Source of the DNA: Ananas comosus
Lineage: Eukaryota > Streptophyta > Magnoliopsida > Poales > Bromeliaceae
Reading direction: 5' to 3'
Assembly (NCBI RefSeq): GCF_001540865.1
Contig: NC_033629.1
Coordinates: 9,646,085 to 9,710,084 of the forward strand
Length of the DNA stretch: 64,000 bases
A program made the translations under genes and the position numbers. Below, in pieces: positions 60,352-64,000 of the stretch (the stretch's first letter is position 1; every line of letters starts with the position of its first letter). The notes beneath the pieces were generated by a model that searched no databases, was not told the DNA's origin, and saw only the letters and a program-made list of their open reading frames with translations.

Positions 60352-63300
60352 TTTTTTTTGTTTTTTGAGAAAAAGGTAGCACGCTACCGGCTTCATTCAT
60401 TGGATTGGTGAATTAAGCTACAAGTGTGGGGCAACCAAGCCCCGAGTGAAAAAAAAAAGGCGTTTAAACCCTCAATTTAAGGTACTAGAAGAAGGTCCCA
60501 ATCCATAACGAGGAGTTTGAGCCTGTGGACTGCTATCCCAGGGTTCGGGAGGATGTTCCGAAAGATTGTATCGTTTCTGATCTTCCAAATGATTCACCAG
60601 CAGCCGACTAGGTCAGTAAGATAGGTTCGCTTCTTTTGTTTATCCTTCCTAACCATCCACCTATCCCACATGAGATTGACGTCGCCCCCCAGATCTTGGG
60701 CCTGAATATCGTCCACCCCTGTCGTTATGATAAACTTGCAGAATACGCACCGGGTGAACAGATAGTCCACTTCTTCCTCATCCGACCCGCATAGCACGCA
60801 AGGAGGGTCGTCTATCCACCCTCTCTTAACAAGCTGATCGCGAGTAAGAATCCTTTTCTTGAGGACCAACCAGCAAAACACTTTTACTTTTAGAGGGATT
60901 TTAAGACTCCAGATGTTGATGGCACGTGCATCTCTCGTCCCGCCGTCCGTCAAAGCCCAATAGGTCGATTTGATCGAAAAGTGTCCGTCAATACTCCAAC
61001 GCCATAGGATCGTGTCCGGCCTATGCTCAACGGAGTAAAAGGAGACCCTTTCTACGAGCTCCGAGAGGTTTGGTAACAGTCCTTGCAACTGCCCCACGTT
61101 GGCTCCCAGGATCTTGGACCAGTTCCAATTACCCCCCGTAAAGAAGTCACTAACTCTAGAGTATTTCCCCACGGACCTTAGATACGCTTTCGGGAATAAT
61201 AGGTTCCATGATTTCTCCCCACACCATCGATCCGACCAAAAATCGATGGTGCTCCCGTTTCCTAGTTTAAAAGCCACTCCCCATTTGAAGATAGTGTTGA
61301 GGCTAAGAATACCCTTCCACCAGCTAAAAAAAGGTCGGAAGGATTTGCCTTCCCTCAGAGGTATTCTTCTATGATAATACAATTCTCGGATTAACTTATT
61401 CCACTGTAATTCAGGTGATGTGTGGAATTTCCACCACCATTTGGTCAGAAGAGCTTGGTTTATGATTGCAACATCCAAGATACCTAAACCACCTTCCTTC
61501 TTGGTCTTGCAAATGTTTTTCCAAGCCACCAAACATCCCGTGCCAGGGTTGTTGCGCCCGCTATTCTAGAAGAAGTCTCTTCTTAGTGTTTCAATAAGCT
61601 TAATCGCCCAAGTGGGGCCCTTGAATATGGATAAGAAGTGTAGAGACCTGAAATTTTAGCTGAAGCTTGTCGACAGCTCTGGAGAGTGTCGGGACAAGTC
61701 CGGGTCGCGTTCGCGCGAAGTGGACGCCAAACGGGCCTTGTGGGAACTTGAGAGCAGCGTGTATCTTGAAGATCTGCGAAATAGCAGATTTTCAGTNTCC
61801 CGCTGCAGGTAGTGACAGTTTTTGTTCGAACGTTTTTGTACATACAGTTGAACTCGGTGGAGCGAGTAGTGTTCTTTTGTATCCGTGGCTGATGTAGGTA
61901 TATTAAGTTTGTTATTTCTACCTGCTTGTTTATAGTTTACTTCAGCTCTATACTACTGCTTGTAGTATTGTATGTTTATACAGATTCAGCTACGCTTCGT
62001 ATACTGGAGAAATTCTCTTGTATACGGCGGATTTGTCGGCGTGCCCGGGGGACTGTGCAGCCCGGGGCGTGACAAGAAGTATAGTGGTATATTAGTTAGA
62101 ACCGTATTAACCAAAGTAAGTCGCTCAAAGTAAGTTTGCCCCTTTCAAGAAGGCCGACTGAGTTGGGGATATTAGATCCTTCAAGACCTGTTCTAGCCTG
62201 TTAGCCAAAACCTTAGATAAGATTTTTTGGATCCCATTCAGCAAGCTTATGGGGGCGAAAGTCGTTTGCTTGCACGGCTCCCTCCTTCTTAGGAATAAGG
62301 CAAATGAAGGCGTAGTCGATGGGAGCTGTGGAGAGCCTCCCCTCATGCAACTCCTGGAATAAACTCGAGATATTTTCCTTAACGGTGTCCCAAAATGTTT
62401 GGTAGAACTTTAGCGGAAATCCATCCAGGCCCGGTGCTTTATCGCTCCCCAGATTGAAGACGGCTTGCTTGATTTCATCTAAACTGAAGGGTTTAGATAA
62501 TCTCGATAGATCGAAAGCCACAACGTAATTGGATCGAAATAACCTAGTCCAGTCCCCAAAGGTAGATGGGTTCGAATCCTCGGGGTTGAAAAGTGCTTTA
62601 AAGGATCGGTAGAAGTAATTTTGTTTCTCCTCTTCGGATTGGTAGCTAACCTCATTTTCCACGAGTGTGCCGATCCAGTTAGCTCTACGTCTGCCATTAG
62701 CTATAGAATGGAAGAATTTTGTGTTTCCATCCCCCTATCGCAGCAAGTGCTGTTTAGCCCTAGTTCTCCAAAGTGAGGCTTCGTCGCTTAAGACACTTCT
62801 CAGATTAGCCTTTAGCTCCGCTCTCTTAGCAATTAAGTCTTGCGATAGGTCGCCCTGTTCTTCCGCCTTATCAATTCTCTGAATTTCATCCATAAGATGA
62901 TTCTTAAGTCCTCTCACACTATAAAATTCTTTTACGCACCACTCCTTGATCTTGATATGACAGTGTATGAGTTTCGCTGTGAACTTTAAAACCGCCGACT
63001 TATTCTGCATACCCAAAGATCCCTCCCTCCACCATCCCGGAAGTTTTGAAATGAACCCCTTATGATTCAACCACGCTTCCTCAAAGCGAAAAGTTTTGTT
63101 CTTCACCCTGGAGCAATTCTCCATAGTTAGTAAGATAGGGCAATGATCGAAAGTAATTCTGGGTAGCACTTCAACTCTAGTGAGGGAGAAATCCTGGTCC
63201 CATTCGGTTGAGACAAAGAAACGGTCGAGTCTTGCCACCGTTGGATTCGCTTGCATGTTGGACCACGTGTACGATTGGTTGGACATGGGTGGGTCAATCA

Positions 63301-63464
63301 AGGCGAGTTCTTTGATTACATCATTGAATATAGCTGTGGCTTTAGTGCTCCAAAGCTTTCCCTCCGTTCCTCTTGCCCTCTAGTACAGTTAAAATCGCCA
63401 CAGATGATCCACTTGCCCACACAGTGTTCCTTTAGCTGAGCCAATTCAGCAAAGAAATCTTCCT
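60352..63464 (-). pseudogene. L1-type LINE with deleted RT core
   Basis: Read on the minus strand from 63464: endonuclease part KEDFFAELAQLKEH, WIICGDFNCTRG, SYTWSN, ARLDRFFVS and FDHCPILL; a stop just before GDGNTKFFHS (62733); the RT start LDEIKQAVFNLGSDKAPGLD and GFPLKFYQTFW; a frameshift near 62260; then SLLNGIQKILSKVLANRLEQ and SPTQSAFLKGANLL. There the RT core, with the catalytic FADD box, is missing: about 62120 jumps to RLTLVNTVLTNIPLYF. After an inserted LTR (61639-62074) it continues with KEGGLGILDVAIINQALLTK and the zinc-binding part WSLKIPLKVKVFCWLVLKKR then CVLCGSDEEEVDYLFTRC. The 3' tail has the GGTAGCGTGCTACC hairpin and poly-A at 60352. It is cut at its 5' side by the LTR at 63465. 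Confidence 0.9.
61639..62074 (+). mobile_element. Solo LTR inside the LINE, with a sequence gap
   Basis: Starts TGTAGAGACCTG, ends CCCGGGGCGTGACA, and is flanked on both sides by AGAAG (61634-61638 and 62075-62079), a perfect 5-bp target duplication. The first 158 bp match the start and the last 277 bp match the end of the long LTR at 7914. A single N at 61797 sits where roughly 1.6 kb should be, so the stated length is probably an assembly collapse. Confidence 0.88.
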
Positions 63465-64000
63465 TGTAGTATCCCTGGTCTTTGGGTTGCTCGTGAATCT
63501 CAGCATCTGAGGCTTGTCGACACATCTGGAGAGTGTCGGGACAAGTCAGAGTCGTTTTGGCGCGAAATAGACGTAAAACGGACTCAGTGCAACGCGAGAG
63601 CAGAGTTTGATATTGAAATCTGCAAAATGCAGGTTTCAGTATTGAGTACCGGTACCATGCAGGGGAGTACCGGTATCCTAGTGTATTTTTTCGAACTGCT
63701 GCTCTCGGGTTGCGATAATTAATGCTGAGTACCGGTATGGCATCGGGCTGGTACCGGTACTCCAGCTGTAAATTGAGTTCGTGAGGGGCATGGATGTCAT
63801 TTTGTTGGTGGTTATCCAAACCACCAACTCTCCCTCGTATTTATACACCTGAGGGAGAATAACTTGCTTAATTATGTTTCTCGCCCTTTCAAGTGTTAAT
63901 TATATGCTTGGTGGAGGCCACGACCGCTTGAGCTCGGATCGACGTCGACGTTGCGCCAGAGAACCGTTCAAGCGTGTGGACGTCGTGGTTGCGCCGTTAG
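63465..64000 (+). mobile_element. 5' part of a long gypsy-type LTR
   Basis: TGTAGTATCCCTGG opens an LTR that matches 7914 onward: GGCTTGTCGACACATCTG, GAGTGTCGGGA, CGCGAAATAGACG. Four GTACCGGTA(C) palindromes occur between 63646 and 63760, including the shared GCATCGGGCTGGTACCGGTA. It breaks the LINE at 63464 and runs off the window. Confidence 0.82.

Overview
This is a window of flowering-plant nuclear DNA: AT-rich, intron-rich, full of retrotransposons, foldback elements and dinucleotide repeats, with short runs of N. Both host genes read most like monocot homologues as I remember them; a bromeliad such as pineapple is possible but unverified.

Layout. 1-13 kb is a bed of nested mobile DNA: a long-LTR family (three copies here), a 460-bp TRIM element, a 1.3-kb GC-rich foldback, a decayed gypsy-type body and a decayed copia RT/RNase H. 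16.2-31.9 kb (minus strand) is a 10-exon nucleobase-ascorbate transporter of the NAT11/NAT12 type; all ten exons join in frame to 772 codons plus a stop, and its introns hold a copia gag fragment and a cluster of foldback elements. 32-42 kb lies between the genes and holds MITEs, a non-autonomous CACTA element and a young, internally deleted copia element with nearly identical LTRs. 42.9-51.9 kb (minus strand) is a 13-exon ceramide kinase gene of 599 codons, again with foldback elements in its largest intron. 52-64 kb is intergenic: a SINE, two dead LINEs on the minus strand, Tourist-like MITEs, and two more long-LTR copies, one inserted in a LINE with a perfect 5-bp target duplication.

The two genes are not functionally linked as far as I can see: one product is predicted to be a multi-pass membrane transporter, the other phosphorylates ceramide in sphingolipid signalling. 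The least familiar signal is a family of 0.2-0.55 kb foldback elements that sit inside or beside (TA)n, (GA)n or (GT)n tracts. Each end carries its own small hairpin; stem sequences differ from copy to copy, yet within most copies both ends carry matching stems. A second notable signal is a hairpin-bearing 3' tail shared by a SINE and one of the LINEs.
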